Assembly (NCBI GenBank): GCA_023105745.1
Contig: JALGQZ010000009.1
Coordinates: forward strand, 36,694,409-36,758,408
Length of the DNA stretch: 64,000 nucleotides
Origin: Austropuccinia psidii
Taxonomy: Eukaryota; Basidiomycota; Pucciniomycetes; Pucciniales; Sphaerophragmiaceae
Direction: 5' to 3'
The notes under the pieces are model-generated. The model was not told the origin of the DNA. It made no database searches and worked only from the letters and a program-made list of their open reading frames with translations. The position numbers and the translations under genes were made by a program. Below are positions 12,154 to 23,700 of the stretch, piece after piece (position 1 is the stretch's first letter; each line of letters begins with the position of its first letter).

Positions 12154-13728
12154 TTCTGATTTGTAAGGTGAGAGTTTTTTTTTCTAGTTGATTAAATCCC
12201 TTTTTTGTTAGGAATCAATAAGTCAGTTTGGACAAATTATTATTGAAACTTTCAATAATTATCAAATCAGATTTTGATACCAATTTGGATGGAACAACTC
12301 AATTATAAGGGTTTCACTTGAAGAGAAATCCAAACAACATATACTTTCTATATATTAAAAAGATTTAGTAAAATAATTATTATTATATTCCTTTTTGATA
12401 AGTATTATTATTGAAATTATAAATAATAATGACTATAATCAATTTTTCCACACCAATTTGGGTGAAAGAAGAAAATGATTTTTAAAAGTTTTTTCTTGGA
12501 GAAAAATCCAAATAATATACACTTTGTATATATGATTAAAGTAAGTTGAGAAAAATAAATATGGTTTTATTTCTTTTTAAATGGTTAGTATTGTTGAAAT
12601 TATCAATAATAATGATAAAAATCAATTTTTTACGCCAATTTGGGTAAAAAAATGAATTATAATGGTATTTCTCCAAGAAAAAACTCTAGAAATATATACT
12701 TTCTGTATATTATTATGAAAAAATCAGTGCAAGTATGAGATCTGATTATATATTTTTTGTAGTATTATTATTGAAATTATCAATGATAATAATAATAACC
12801 AGTTTTTCACACCAATTTGGGTGAAAAATGAATTATAAGAGTTTTTCTTCAAGAAAAATGCAAATAATATATACTTTGTATATATTATGAAAAAAAGGTC
12901 AATAATAAAATATGATTCTATTTCACTATGAACTATTATTATTGAAATTATCAATAATAATGATAATAATCAATTTTTCACGCCAATTTGGGTGAAAAAA
13001 GATACTATAAGGGTTTTTCTATAAGAAAAATTCAAACAATATATACTTTGTATATATTATGAAAAGAAGATCAATAATAAAATATGATTATATTTTATTA
13101 TGAAGTATTACTATTTAGATTATCAATAATAATGATAATGATCAATTTTTCACGCGAATTTGGGTGAAGATGAATTATAAGAGTTGTTCTTCAAGAAAAA
13201 TTTAATCAATATATACTTTGTATATATTATAAAAAAAGATCAATAATATAATATGATTTTATTCTATTATGAAGTATTATTATTGAAATTATGAAAAATA
13301 ATGATAATAACCAATTTTTTATGCTAATTTTGGTGAAAAAAAGAATTATAAGAGTTTTTCTTTAAGAAAAATTCAAACAATATATTCTTTTTATATAATG
13401 TATGAAAAAAAAATAAAAAATATGATTATATTTTTTTAGAAAATATAATATTGTATAAATATAAATTATATATTTATAACTCTTCAAAATGATGAAAAAA
13501 TATCTTTTTAGGAAGGATATGTATACAGTTTTTTTTCAGTAAAAGATCAGAATAGAGAAAAACCATGAAATTAATCCCCTTCAGGGTTTCTTATGGCTTA
13601 AACCAAGTGAAAATAAGCAAGAAAAAAGTATAATAACTCTAAAAGGCATGAAAATAAGTTAAAAATAGTGAAAACAAGATCAAATTTTGTCTAAAATAGG
13701 TAAAAAAACCAGGCCAGGCCCCCAAAAT
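12154..13728 (-). mobile_element. 5' leader of element L-A
   Basis: This is the non-coding region between gag and the 5' LTR remnant at 13729. Most of it is a tandem repeat, described separately. Next to the LTR the minus strand reads TTTTGGGGGCCTGGCC, a conserved block also present beside LTR L3 (15985-15999). It sits where the tRNA primer-binding site should be, but I cannot match it to a tRNA. Confidence 0.65.
12230..13440. repeat. Tandem repeat, seven copies of about 172 bp
   Basis: Seven copies start near 12237, 12407, 12588, 12764, 12936, 13107 and 13276, so the period is 169-181 bp. Each copy carries the same three landmarks in the same order. These are TTATTGAAATTATCAATAAT, a CACGCCAATTTGGGTG box flanked by T and A runs that forms an inverted repeat, and the word ATATATACTTTGTATATAT. 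The array is AT-rich and sits inside the leader of L-A. It is absent from the leader of L-B. Confidence 0.9.
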
Positions 13729-13792
13729 GTCAGGATGACTCTATGATATAGCTTCAAATTGATACTAAAAGCTATAAATCTGAGTGTGACAC
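13729..13792 (-). mobile_element. 5' LTR remnant of L-A (L2, 64 bp)
   Basis: The sequence TGTCAGGATGACTCTATGATA... matches the left end of the L-family LTRs at 6677, 16000 and 57431, and the leader block lies on the expected side. Only 64 bp remain, after which the TRIM-like element begins and gag of L-B follows. The remaining 1.35 kb of the LTR has been deleted or replaced, perhaps by recombination between L-A and L-B. Confidence 0.75.
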
Positions 13793-14239
13793 TGTCCCAA
13801 TGCTGTCTTCCAGACCTCAACAAAGGGAACTCTTGCCAAAAAGGCTATTAAACTGGTTGAAAGACTTGTTAATACTGGCAAGCTGCAGATCACATTCCAC
13901 CATGTGACAGTACCCCTGGGTTTAGAGCACTGCATCCCAAAGTGCATGTAACAGATGGTATTACCAATATCACCCTCATGGAGTTACAGAAGTCACAACA
14001 GGAGCCTACAAGGAACCCTTGTATGCCAATGGAGTGGAAAACCCAGCAATTTCTGGTTTTTGATTGAGAAATACTCTTGTCTCCAACTGGAATCAAACCC
14101 ATGATGTTGGTAACTGGTTTATTGTCACAATGCTGTCTGCCAGACCTCAACAAAGGGAACTCTTGCCAAAAAGGCTATTGAACCAGTTGAAAGACCGGTT
14201 AATAATGGAAAGCTGTATATAACATTCCACCATGTGACA
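13793..14239. mobile_element. TRIM-like short element with 117-bp terminal direct repeats
   Basis: Two 117-bp direct repeats (13793-13909 and 14123-14239) begin TGTC(C/A)CAATGCTGTC and end CACCATGTGACA, typical LTR-style TG...CA ends. They enclose 213 bp without coding capacity. On the minus strand, 14110-14125 and its surroundings contain GGTTTGATTCC, a good match to a tRNA-gene B box, about 43 nt downstream of TGGCAGACAGC, a fair A-box match. The flanking 5-mers GACAC and CATCA do not match, so no target duplication is seen. It sits exactly at the junction of L-A and L-B. A simple duplication of an unknown sequence is the alternative. Confidence 0.6.
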
Positions 14240-15429
14240 CATCACTGTTTAAGTTACTCTCAGGTGTAACAATACTGTGTTCATTCTGAGTGGGGGTAAT
14301 ATTTCTGTTATTAGGGCTACTGATGCTGGAAGTATTCACAACTATTTCTGGCTCTTGTGTACTTCTTTCACCAAGTCCTACAGCTTCTGGATCATTGGGC
14401 ATGTCTTTCTCTACCTTTGGTTGGAAGAGGTCTTGTTTTTTCCCTTGTATCCTTGTTTTCTCCTGGAAACTACCTGGGATTGTGAGGAATGGTGACTCTT
14501 GGCCACTGCTTTTTTGGTGCCTGAATGGTGTGAAGAAAATGAAGATCTGGTTTGTCCTATTCTTTGTGAGCCTGAAGGAATCTGAGTATGCCCTGTGTGG
14601 TCATCTGTTCTTCTATAGCTTGGATAGTGGCTTGATTCTCCCTTATCCTTGTTTCCCTCTCCTCCAGGAGTCTGAACTTCCTGGTGAGATTCCAACCCTT
14701 AGTGATTACCATAAGGCCTTTGAAGTCTATCTCTTTGACACATATCTTCTGGCAACTTTCTCCAACTTCTTCCAGTGGGATGCTAGGTTGAACCTCTTGT
14801 TGTCCATGCTCCATTGGAAAAGATCTTTGAGGAGTTGGTGTATCTTAAGAACTTGATTCATATCCTTCCAGTCCTCTTTTTGAGGTTTCTGTTAAATTGG
14901 AAAGTGAATGGCAGAGTGGGTATCATTTCCCTCAATGTCTTTCCATCCACCACTATGTACAAAGTGTCCTCTTCCAGGTCTTCTGGCTCTGGACAAGCCT
15001 TCTCTGTCCTCCAGCTGGTTCCTGAGGTGTACAGGTGACATATCAGTGTTTTCAAGCAGTCAAAAACTTAATGTTCTTAGGGTATTTACCTTTGACTGTG
15101 CGTTGTACAAATTTATTTTCTACTTCTTTGGGCAATTTTCCTTGAGAGGTTACAACTGGGTTAATGATTGTAGTCTTCCCTGTACAAGTGATTAAGGTTG
15201 GTTTACCTTGTATTGATTTAGAGTTTTGTAGTTTTCTACTCCTCTGGGTGGCAATTGGTGTCCAATTCTTTGCTGTAATGAGGCCTTCACTATGCCTCTT
15301 CCCTTTGTCCTTGCTTCCTTCTGGTGCTTCAGGTATCACAGGTGTACTGCCTTGTGATTGGGCTTCAAGTGTTATAAGGTTTTCTTCCACTGAATAAAAG
15401 AGAAAAAGAGGGCTTATGTCAGTTAACAC
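14240..15429 (-). pseudogene. gag pseudogene of element L-B (N-terminal part)
   Basis: The minus-strand translation from 15429 opens with a Lys/Ser/Thr-rich segment (MLTDISPLFLFYSVEENL, later LITCTGKTTIINPVV) and changes frame repeatedly. It includes a charged helical stretch around 14600-14680 (LEERETRIRENQATIQAIEE) likely to form a coiled coil, as is usual in capsid-type gag. At 14240-14400 it carries the segment EHSIVTPE..., which matches the equivalent place in L-A (NIVTPDSSIS, about 11440-11460). It is truncated at 14240 by the TRIM-like element. The full gag and all of pol are missing. The family assignment rests on its relation to L-A and on its position beside the 5' LTR L3. Confidence 0.7.
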
Positions 15430-15999
15430 TTCTTAAAGTTCTTTTTTCACATCTAATAATAGCCTCTGGGGAATATATTTCTATATTAAGCCCTTTTACT
15501 ATGATGGTGTAATTTAAATTATCAATTGCACGTCAAAAAATGCAGCTTGTGGATTTCTGGTACACTGTTTGTGTGCCAGTATCTCACAGATTAACTTCTA
15601 GCTAACAATTGTAATCTCAGAAGTGGTCATGTAATGGGCAATTGAAACTATCAATATGCCCAACCAAACCACTAATACTGGTGGCTTACAGTGAGAGAGG
15701 TGTTCTTTTTAATTCAAAAAAGAACATTGTTAATGGCTTCAAGTGTTTTAATATGTAAAACACGCCAAAAATAAGTATTTTTGTGGTTAAATTATAACCA
15801 ACCACATGGAAAGCAAAAAAACAGTGGTAAAATCATATAACACTCAAAAATAATAATAATAAGATATATGTTATATTATTTTGTTTAACAATTTTTATGC
15901 ATAAAAAAGAAAAACAATACTGTCAGAAAATAAAAATATAAGAAAAAACTCACTTTTAAGGTCCAAAAAGGCTAAAAAAACATGGCCAGGCCCCCAAAA
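15430..15999 (-). mobile_element. 5' leader of element L-B
   Basis: This non-coding AT-rich leader lies between the gag start region and LTR L3. It ends at the conserved block that reads TTTGGGGGCCTGGCC on the minus strand, beside the LTR. It has no tandem repeat, unlike the leader of L-A. Confidence 0.6.
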
Positions 16000-17404
16000 T
16001 TTCAGGCTGAGTCTATGATGAAGTGATAATAAAGGTATATACAGCTTTACCTATGACTGTGACCTGGAAAAAAGTATTTAAAAAGGTTTTGTTTCAAAGA
16101 TATTAAGGGCTCTACTAATAATAATTAGTGGTGGTGAGCACTGCTGAAAGCCCTGGATGCAGGTTTATATGTTGGGTTACAATAATAAAAGCTACAATAC
16201 TTAATTTTCAAAGTATACCTGACTTTTTTTCAAACAGTATAACTGTTTTGGACAGTTGTACTACGTAGGAATTTAAGAGCAGGATGATGAGACCTTTTCT
16301 GGTGGAGAAAAGGCCCCTTTTTATCCTAAAATTGGGGGGAAAGGTCTTCTAGACCTCTCCACATAAATGGAGTGAGAATTTTTCACTTCAAAGGACTGGC
16401 TTGTAGTTTTCACAAAGCCTTTATAGCCTTTATTGGGCTCAGATGTGGTTTTGAAACCACATCTGGGAAGTTTTCACCAATACAGGGTGAAAATGTTCAT
16501 CTGGGGACCACACAGCCTTCTTCTGACATGTATTACGCAAAGAATTCTGTACAGAACCTGTATGGGGCCCCAGTATTGACCATAATATGAGTTTATTGAA
16601 GTATAAACAAGCTTCTTTGTCTGTTTGACACCTCAAATCAGAGCTGTGGGATACTATCACACAGGAAAGGTGAATTGGCGCAATCGTGTGATTTTTACCT
16701 TAAAGCTGCTATAACTCAGTTGTTTTTTGAGATATAAAGCTCAAAGCTGGTTAATTGTGTATCCCTGGATGTGTTCTACACAATGGTACCTCACTTGATA
16801 TTTTTATCATTAAATATGGCAAAGGTATACCATGTACAAGATTTCTTGTATATATATATAGGATTTTGCTTAAAGCTGTATGGAGCTTTTTTCCTCCATC
16901 ACTTTTGTTCTAGATACAATGTGGAGAAATGGATGGCCCAATCAGGTAGTCCTGATTGTTCTATTTCCCAAAAGACCCAACTTTAGGTATTGCACACTAA
17001 AACTGTAGAAGTTAGATGAGATGTGAATATTTTATTCCCCCTTGTTTGACCTTATTTTGGTCATAACTTCAGTAATTCTGATTCTATATAGATTTGGCTA
17101 GTACCATTGGATAGCCCTGAGTTAGAGCTTCAATTTAGATATACATTTGTTGGGGTTAAGCCTCTTCCTCTGGATTTCAGATGAGAGGTGAAAATTAAGG
17201 TTTCTGCTCAGCAATAACTTTGTTATTCTTTAACCTATGGTGATGGGAATTGTATATTTGGAAAGAGTTGGGGTTCCTCTTCCTTTTGATACTTTCTGAG
17301 CTAACTTGGCTCAGCTTCATTTATTGGTGGTATCTTGGCTTTACCATTGATTTATGGTATTTGGCTATCATGCTTGTGCTCTGAGTTTGAGTCACCGGCT
17401 GACA
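16000..17404 (-). mobile_element. 5' LTR of element L-B (L3)
   Basis: This L-family LTR (1405 bp) runs from TTTCAGGCTGAGTC to CACCGGCTGACA. Internal sequence on its left and foreign sequence on its right identify it as the 5' LTR of a minus-strand element. The right edge abuts a plus-strand integrase pseudogene, so L-B inserted into an E-type element. The adjacent 5-mer is CTTAT; its partner is lost with the rest of L-B. Confidence 0.85.
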
Positions 17405-18194
17405 CTTATGGACAGACAGAGAGGGTAAATTAGATACTGGAACAGTAGCTTTGGATGTATGCCAGTTATCATCAAGATTATGAGAACACCTGGCTCCCTC
17501 TGGCTGAATTTGCCTACAATAACTCTGACCACTCTTCAACAAAACAATCACCTTTTTCACTGTTCATGGAAGAGATCCTCAATTTGACTCAGCTCACATT
17601 ACTCAAGATACTCCCACTGTAAAGTTATCAACAAAATTCCAATCAGTACTGAAAAATATCAAGAGAGAGCTTGAAGTTTCCATAAACAGGTTCAAGAGGT
17701 ATGCAGATAAAAGTAGAGCAAGTCCACCTGTTTTCAATCCTGGTTAAATGTTATAGCTTTTTTCCAAGAACATCAATTCAACTAGACCCACCAAAACACT
17801 TTCTGAAAGATTATTGGGTCCTCTTCCAATCTTGAAGAGAGTCAGCACTCATGCCTACCATCTCAAGCTCCAATCTCAATGGGTGTCCATCCACCCAGTA
17901 TTCTATATTTCACTCTTAGAGCCAGTCAAGACATCAAAAATCCCAAATAGGCATCAATAGCATCCTCCTCCAATTATCATTGAAGAAAAAGAGAAATGGG
18001 AAGTCTCTAAAATTTTGGACTCAATGCTCAGGAGGGGAAATTTATGGTATTTAGCACAATGGAAAGGTTTCAATCAAGACCTAGAAAGATCCACTTGGGA
18101 ACCAACTGAAAACTTCATGAATTGTCCTTAACTGGTTAAGGATTTTCATTCTTGATATCCAGACAAGGCAGGAGCCAATTCCTCAAGAGCTTGA
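17405..18194 (+). pseudogene. Ty3/gypsy integrase C-terminus and chromodomain remnant (E-type)
   Basis: The plus strand begins GQTERVN, which carries the third catalytic acid of integrase. It continues through WLPLAEFAYNN and HSSTKQSPF, a basic RFKRYADKSRA segment, the GPLPILKRV... region and HPVFYISLLEPV. It ends in a chromodomain-like block (WYLAQWKGF, STWEPTENF) and a stop at 18192-18194. All of these align with residues in the intact integrase at 47325-48803, but several stops and frame changes break it. Chromodomains of gypsy integrases steer insertion to particular chromatin. The 5' part of the element is cut away by LTR L3. Confidence 0.85.
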
Positions 18195-18971
18195 TCATTT
18201 ATGGTGCTTGGTGCAGAGCGTAATTACCAAAGGTAAGTCTCACTCCTGGTATTCACCTTTAGAGGTATGATACCCTTTTTGTTGTAAGCATCACCCTGGC
18301 AACTCTGTGAGAACTCTGAAATTTTTGGAAAAAGATCTTTGGCCTGGCTTTAAACATCAATTTCAAAATTATGGCCATTTTCACTTGGGAAAATGGACCA
18401 TTCCTTTTATTAATTTCTTTCCAAGTCATTCCTTCAGCAAAGTTATTTTCTTTTTATGGCACTGGCAGGAGTGTTAATTACCAAAAGTAATTTCCTCTCC
18501 TGGTGTGCACTTCCCTGAGGGGTCTACAATCTTTCAAAACATTACCTTTGCCACTTTGTGAGCGCCTAGAATCAAATTCTTCTTTCCAGGTCCTTGGCCA
18601 ATTTCAAAAATCAATCACCAACCCCTGTGATGAATATTGGAGCCTCCTCAAGATTCATTTCTTTCTTTTCTTTTCTTATTCTATGTTTCATTCTTTTATT
18701 TTATGTCATTTTCATTTCATATTTTTCTTTATTTACGTCAAATAAATTCATGAACAACCATCATTCATTTTCAAAATTAGATCAATCATGAAGCCAACGT
18801 CAAAAGAAGATCAAAAAGTTCCTGTGTCATATTTCAAATTCTTAATATCAGTTTTCAAATTTTTATCTTAGTCATTCCTCTTGAATCCCTCTCTCAAAAT
18901 CTTTCCAATAGCCCCAACATGCTTTACCTTGTATTGGTGCTCAGGAGCGCACCATTTTAAGGTGGGGGTAC
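18195..18971 (+). mobile_element. 3' non-coding region of the E-type element, with duplicated cassette and polypurine tract
   Basis: Two related cassettes of about 110 bp (near 18203-18320 and 18455-18570) share the order GGTGCTTGG/GGCACTGGC, AATTACCAAA(A)GGTAA, CTCTCCTGG, then ACTTTGTGAG or CTCTGTGAG. The same duplicated cassette occurs in the F element at 46841-46961 and 47206-47325 (reverse strand). The region closes with the polypurine tract AAGGTGGGGGTAC (18959-18971). Confidence 0.65.
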
Positions 18972-20445
18972 TATCACAACCATGGTGATTCACTCTCTTG
19001 GACCTCAATATGGCATATCCATGCCATATCCAATTTATGGCAAATTGGTCATTTCATTCCTTTTGGCCTTTTATGGTCATTTCACTATCTGGGCCCAACT
19101 TGGCCCCTTCACCATCATCAGGCCCTTCCTGGCCTTTCTCTGCTTTTGGGAATCTTTGGGTATTTTCCAGTCAACAGGGAAAATACAGACCAAAAGCCTT
19201 TATTTACCTTTTTAAGCCTAAAATACTGTTTTGCCAATTTTGCGCATTTTTACTATATTCAGTCTTTTATGCCATTTTCCCATGTAATATTGGAACTATT
19301 CCCAAATGGCCATATCAGGCCATTTGGGGATTAATTGCCAGATTTGCGCATTTTGTGCATTTATGCACACTTTGCACAAATACAGCTTTAAAGCTGTATA
19401 CGCTGTATTTGGCCAAAACACCCAAAGAAACTCTTTCACCTTTCAAGCCACTCAAAACTCATTTCTCACTTATATTCTCCTGGCATTATCCCAAAAGACC
19501 TTTGGCCACTTCCACCCTCAAACACTCAAAAGCGCCATAAATGGTGTTATACCCCATTATTCATCTTTTTGCACCAGCAATCCAATGGCGCCAATATCAA
19601 ATTCTTATTTCAACTTTTCATCAGGTCATCAAGGCATGTCATCCAGAGGATTCATCAAGGCTTAAAAGAAAAGTGTCAATCTCAGATACCAATGACATCA
19701 TCAAGCAATAATTGGTTATGCTCAGTCACAGTATTCCTCCAAGGCAATACTGGCAGTTCATTCTCAAGGGATATTCAAGAGGCAGTTCCAAAACAATTTT
19801 CCAAGTTTCAGTACTCCATCAATCCACCTGGGCAACCACATTGATTCAATACAGTCTGGATTCATCAAGACCTATATATTCATTCATACATCATGGGAAG
19901 ATCATTCAGCCCAGTTCATTTCCCAATTTGGCAAGGTATACACTTCATCAAGCAGTCAATACAGCTCCAAGTATTCAATACAGACAAGCTGTCATCCTGA
20001 AGGAGTCAATGTTACAGATTTTCACATATACCAGCCTCCTTTTACCCTGGGGGTTTCCCCCAGTTAATTGATATATTTTTATTTCCTTTTATCTTTATTT
20101 ATCTTTTCATTTTTGTTAAGTGAATACTGATATTATCAATTCAGTACTTTAGCACCTCTTTCTTTTTCTTTCTTGGCCTGTCAATGGATAGTTGGTGGTC
20201 ATATCTTTACTAATTCCATTGTTAATTTTGGCAGGTTGAAACAGTGATTAAGGACTCACTTGGTTGGCTCTTTGGCCATTTGGCTTCTTATTTCTCTTAT
20301 TACATCTCATTTTTTTACTTTCATATTTCTTAGAGAAATTCATTTCATTTTATTTCATTTTCTTTATTCTTTGGAGTCTTCCAAGTGAGTACCCTTATTT
20401 CTGAGTGCCAGGCCACTCTTGTTTTCCCCAAGAGCCCCTGTGACA
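18972..20445 (+). mobile_element. 3' LTR of the E-type element (E1)
   Basis: This 1474-bp LTR begins TATCACAACCATGG (TG changed to TA) right after the polypurine tract and ends AAGAGCCCCTGTGACA. It aligns with solo LTR E2 at 29800-31230 along its length. Shared landmarks are CATTTTTGCGCATT-like words, GTATTCCTCCAAGGCAATACTG, and the AGTGAGT...GAGTGCCAGGCCACTCTT block near the 3' end. Confidence 0.85.
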
Positions 20446-21840
20446 TGGGCAATGGTGGTGGTGGAAAGATAAAATTCAGTTTGGGGATCCTTTTGTGTGG
20501 GAAGGTGAGGTATGTATGGTGGCATGCCACCAAACATGAGTTTTATTTTGCACAAATATTCTTGTGTACTGACACCTACTGGGATTCCAGGGAAAATATG
20601 TTACTTGATCAAAGGGGTGACACTGGAGAGCCATTATTCACTTACACTTTCACCACTATTGTGGTTGAGGCTGTTACTAATCCACCAAGATTGGCATTAG
20701 GATTTTTCTGTCACATGTGTGAGAATCTCTGAAGAAATAGCACACCCACACAAGCAAATTCTCGGTTGGAAGACAGGAACCAAATGTTCCACTGTGTGTG
20801 TGAGAATTTCCATCATATGACCTGCAGTGGTGTGTCCCCATGCAAAAAGATCCAGCCTCAGGGATCATAGGTGGTGATTATGCTAATGGGTATGAGTCTG
20901 TAGATAGTTATTGTTGATTGGCCTCAGGTTTGTGCATGCAGGCCAGCAAGCATCTGCAGTTAAGCAGGCAACAGGCACAAGGTAATTGTTGTTCAGAGGA
21001 CAGGTGCTAAAAAGGTCCACCAAGAGTGTGAAATTTGCCTGCATATGACCCTTGGAGGAGTGCATCTGAAAGCGTGTGGCAGCCCAAAAATTTGTGGGTG
21101 TGAAATTCATAAGCAGGGGCCAGTAGTAGTTTGTCCCAACATCAGCACTGGAGCAAATCCACCATTTGCGCATGACCCTAATCATTCCTCATCCCAATAT
21201 GCACCCCTTACCATAGCTTGGAATACACCAGCATCTGTGTGGTAGCTAGGTGGAGCTCTCCAAAAAGGTGTATCAAAGGGATGCATGTGAGAAATTTGAC
21301 TTGATGGCTTGGCATGCTTGCATGTTACATTATTGTACAGCATTTTCTCAGCCCAGCAGCATACATGTACACCAAAGGTAGCACGTGATATGGTCAGCCT
21401 GGCCAAAATGTCTTCCAATGTTGTGCCAAATGCTCAGATTACATTCTGACAAAAATTACCTAGAAATTGTTTAGCAGGGGTGCACTTGACATTGTTATAT
21501 CAATAGCTCAACATCAGTGCAATTCAAATGTTCAGCCACTGAGCATTTCAATTATGACCCCAAAGCTGACCTGTGCAATCAGTCAACCCAAGCTCATGCT
21601 TTATTCACTTGTCATAAAGCCTCCTGATCCTTTATTAAAAATCTATCACCTGGCCATAATTGTGGTATGCTTGCCACAGTGACCTGTGACCACATGCACC
21701 ATGTACATATTTCATGGTGAATTTGTGGATTGCAGCCACTGTGCACATTCAACAATGCACTCATGAAAGTAGTGCTGGTTAATTGGTTGGCTATTCAATG
21801 CAACAAAGGTGATCTGACCGAGTATAATAATTCAATAAAA
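20446..21840 (+). other. Gene-like degenerate segment with Cys/His-rich motifs
   Basis: Plus-strand translations between about 20690 and 21420 contain repeated Cys/His-rich motifs: CENFHHMTCSGVSPCKK, then CEICLHMTLGGVHLKACG followed by PKICGCE. These look like diverged copies of one unit. Stops and frame changes interrupt them. I do not recognise the family. The segment lies between LTR E1 and a proline-rich pseudogene that could be a continuation of the same decayed gene or transposon. Confidence 0.35.
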
Positions 21841-23700
21841 TGCTATACTCAGTCTGAACCCCTTTGTTTGCCTGCCTCACAAGACCATTTCCCTTCTCAT
21901 CTTCAGCATTGGCTGTGACTGAGCTTTCATTTCTCCAAAAGGCTTCAAAGCTGAGACCTTGGAAGGTTCTGAAACATCTGAAACTGGCTCAGATTCACCC
22001 TGGTATAAAGGACCATCTTCGTCCAACATGCCCTTCACTTTTTCCCAGCTCACCTTCTCTTCTCATTGTTGTGCGCATTCCCCTTTGTCTTCCCTCCTTT
22101 TCACTCATTTCTATTGCACAAAACTAACCACTCTCCTTCCTTTTTGCTGTATTTTTTTCACAATTATATGTCCTGAACCCCTCTTTTACCCACATTGTGC
22201 GTCATCTTGTTCAGTTAACAGTTCCATACATATTATGTTCTGCTCTTAATACTAAATCTTCATCCTTATTTTCTTTCAGACTTTTAAAAACTTTCTTATA
22301 GAGTTTAATTATTTTGATTATGTTTGAAATTTATGATTCATTGTACATATTTCTTTTTTCTTGAAAGTTTACTTTCTATCTGGTTACTAAGCTAAATTCT
22401 CTTGTGTTTAGATGTTGTACACTTTGTGCCCTAAGCAGGGTATCCCCTGAATTCGCTCTTCCCAACAACCTACGCTTTTGATGCTTTCCAACAAGCACAC
22501 AAAAAATGCTTGTTTGTTGTGCAAACCTTCCAACCATGCAGCCACATGAGTTCCTGCCCAAGACACCCTCATGAGGACTCCTTTGTGATCAACAATGATG
22601 AAATTATTCCCAAGGGGGAATGGAAACCCCGGCCCCAAACAGGCAGATGGGAACGCTTCTGGACAATTAGCCTAGTGCCTTCAAGTGTTGATTTGCCCCC
22701 CTCCTCCTAGGGCACCATCTAATGGTCACTTCACTCCTCAACAGGAGGAAGGTGATTATCTGGCCAATGAAGGATAGCGATGGCAAGAGGACATTCAAGC
22801 TTGGGCTGATTGTCACCCATGGGATTCAAATGCCAAAGTAAGTTTTCTTTCTCCTCCTTGAATCATTTATCTTCACATGATCATACTGCCTTTTTTTTCT
22901 TTAACATAGAGCGAAACCCACCAGATCCCCCCCAACAAGACTCCCCCGTTCCTTGTATGCCTCACAAGCAAACTCCACAGCAACCCACCCCAGGCCCAAG
23001 CGGCACCCAATGGTGAAAGGACTTATTCCGCAGTAAGCAGCAATCTTTTCCCTTGCTAATTCTAACTTTTGAACCAAGTGAAAGTACTCTGCCTCCTTTT
23101 GTAGAACTCTCCCAATACAATGAGCCACCTGTTCCAGGCCCAAGTCGATCCTCCAAATCTCAACTCCCATCACATGTGGACGCTTTGACTCGTGAGCCTT
23201 AACCTGAGGTGCCTCTGATGCAATCAATGGAGGATCCTTTTGGTAAGTTCCCACTTTCATTTTTTTCTGTTCCCAACATTCCCTAACACCTCCTTCAACC
23301 ATCACCAGCTCGTCTTGCTACCCCCACTCCATAATCATCATTGACGATATGCCCATTGGCCACCCCCCTCCACTTCCACCCTGGTTCCTTCCCCAGAGAT
23401 CCCTCCCATTTCCCCCAAGAACCCAACAGCATGCTCCCCTCATTCCCACAATGAGGCTTGGCAGGAATTCACAGACTTGCAACTGACCCTAATAATTCCT
23501 CAAGAAATTGCCCACAAATCAATCAACCAAATCTTGTTGGAGCATCTCTTATTTCTCCACATGATTCCCTTCATGGATGCACCTGGAATTCCAGGAGGCA
23601 CTAAACTCTCTCCTTGGGCAGGAATTGGAGAATTATCCAAAGGAGGACATCACTGAGATAGTCTCCATATTCCTCAAAAATAAAAAAAAGTGCATTCTTT
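21841..23700 (+). pseudogene. Decayed multi-exon gene with a proline-rich region
   Basis: Several plus-strand segments look like exons. Around 21955-22060 is EGSETSETGSDSPWYKG, acidic and serine-rich. Around 22700-22837 is HFTPQQEEGDYLANEG and WQEDIQAWADCHPWD. After 22911 comes a proline-rich stretch (NPPDPPQQDSPVP, TPGPSGTQW). After 23309, in shifted frames, come HNEAWQEFTDLQ and NYPKEDITEIV. Two introns are well formed: 22838-22909 or -22911 (GTAAGT...TAG/GAG) and 23243-23308 (GTAAGT...CAG). In-frame stops and frameshifts mark it as broken. The style is that of repeated rust-specific proteins of unknown function, possibly transposon-borne. No function is assigned. 23700-24020 holds nothing recognisable. 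Confidence 0.5.

Noticed and set aside
14095..14170. Possible tRNA gene on the minus strand
   Set aside because: A B-box-like and a weak A-box-like word are present, but no cloverleaf with paired acceptor arms could be drawn; kept only as part of the TRIM-like element.
18998..19844. Several overlapping plus-strand frames of 90-180 codons
   Set aside because: They lie wholly within LTR E1, and the equivalent frames are not preserved in LTR E2.
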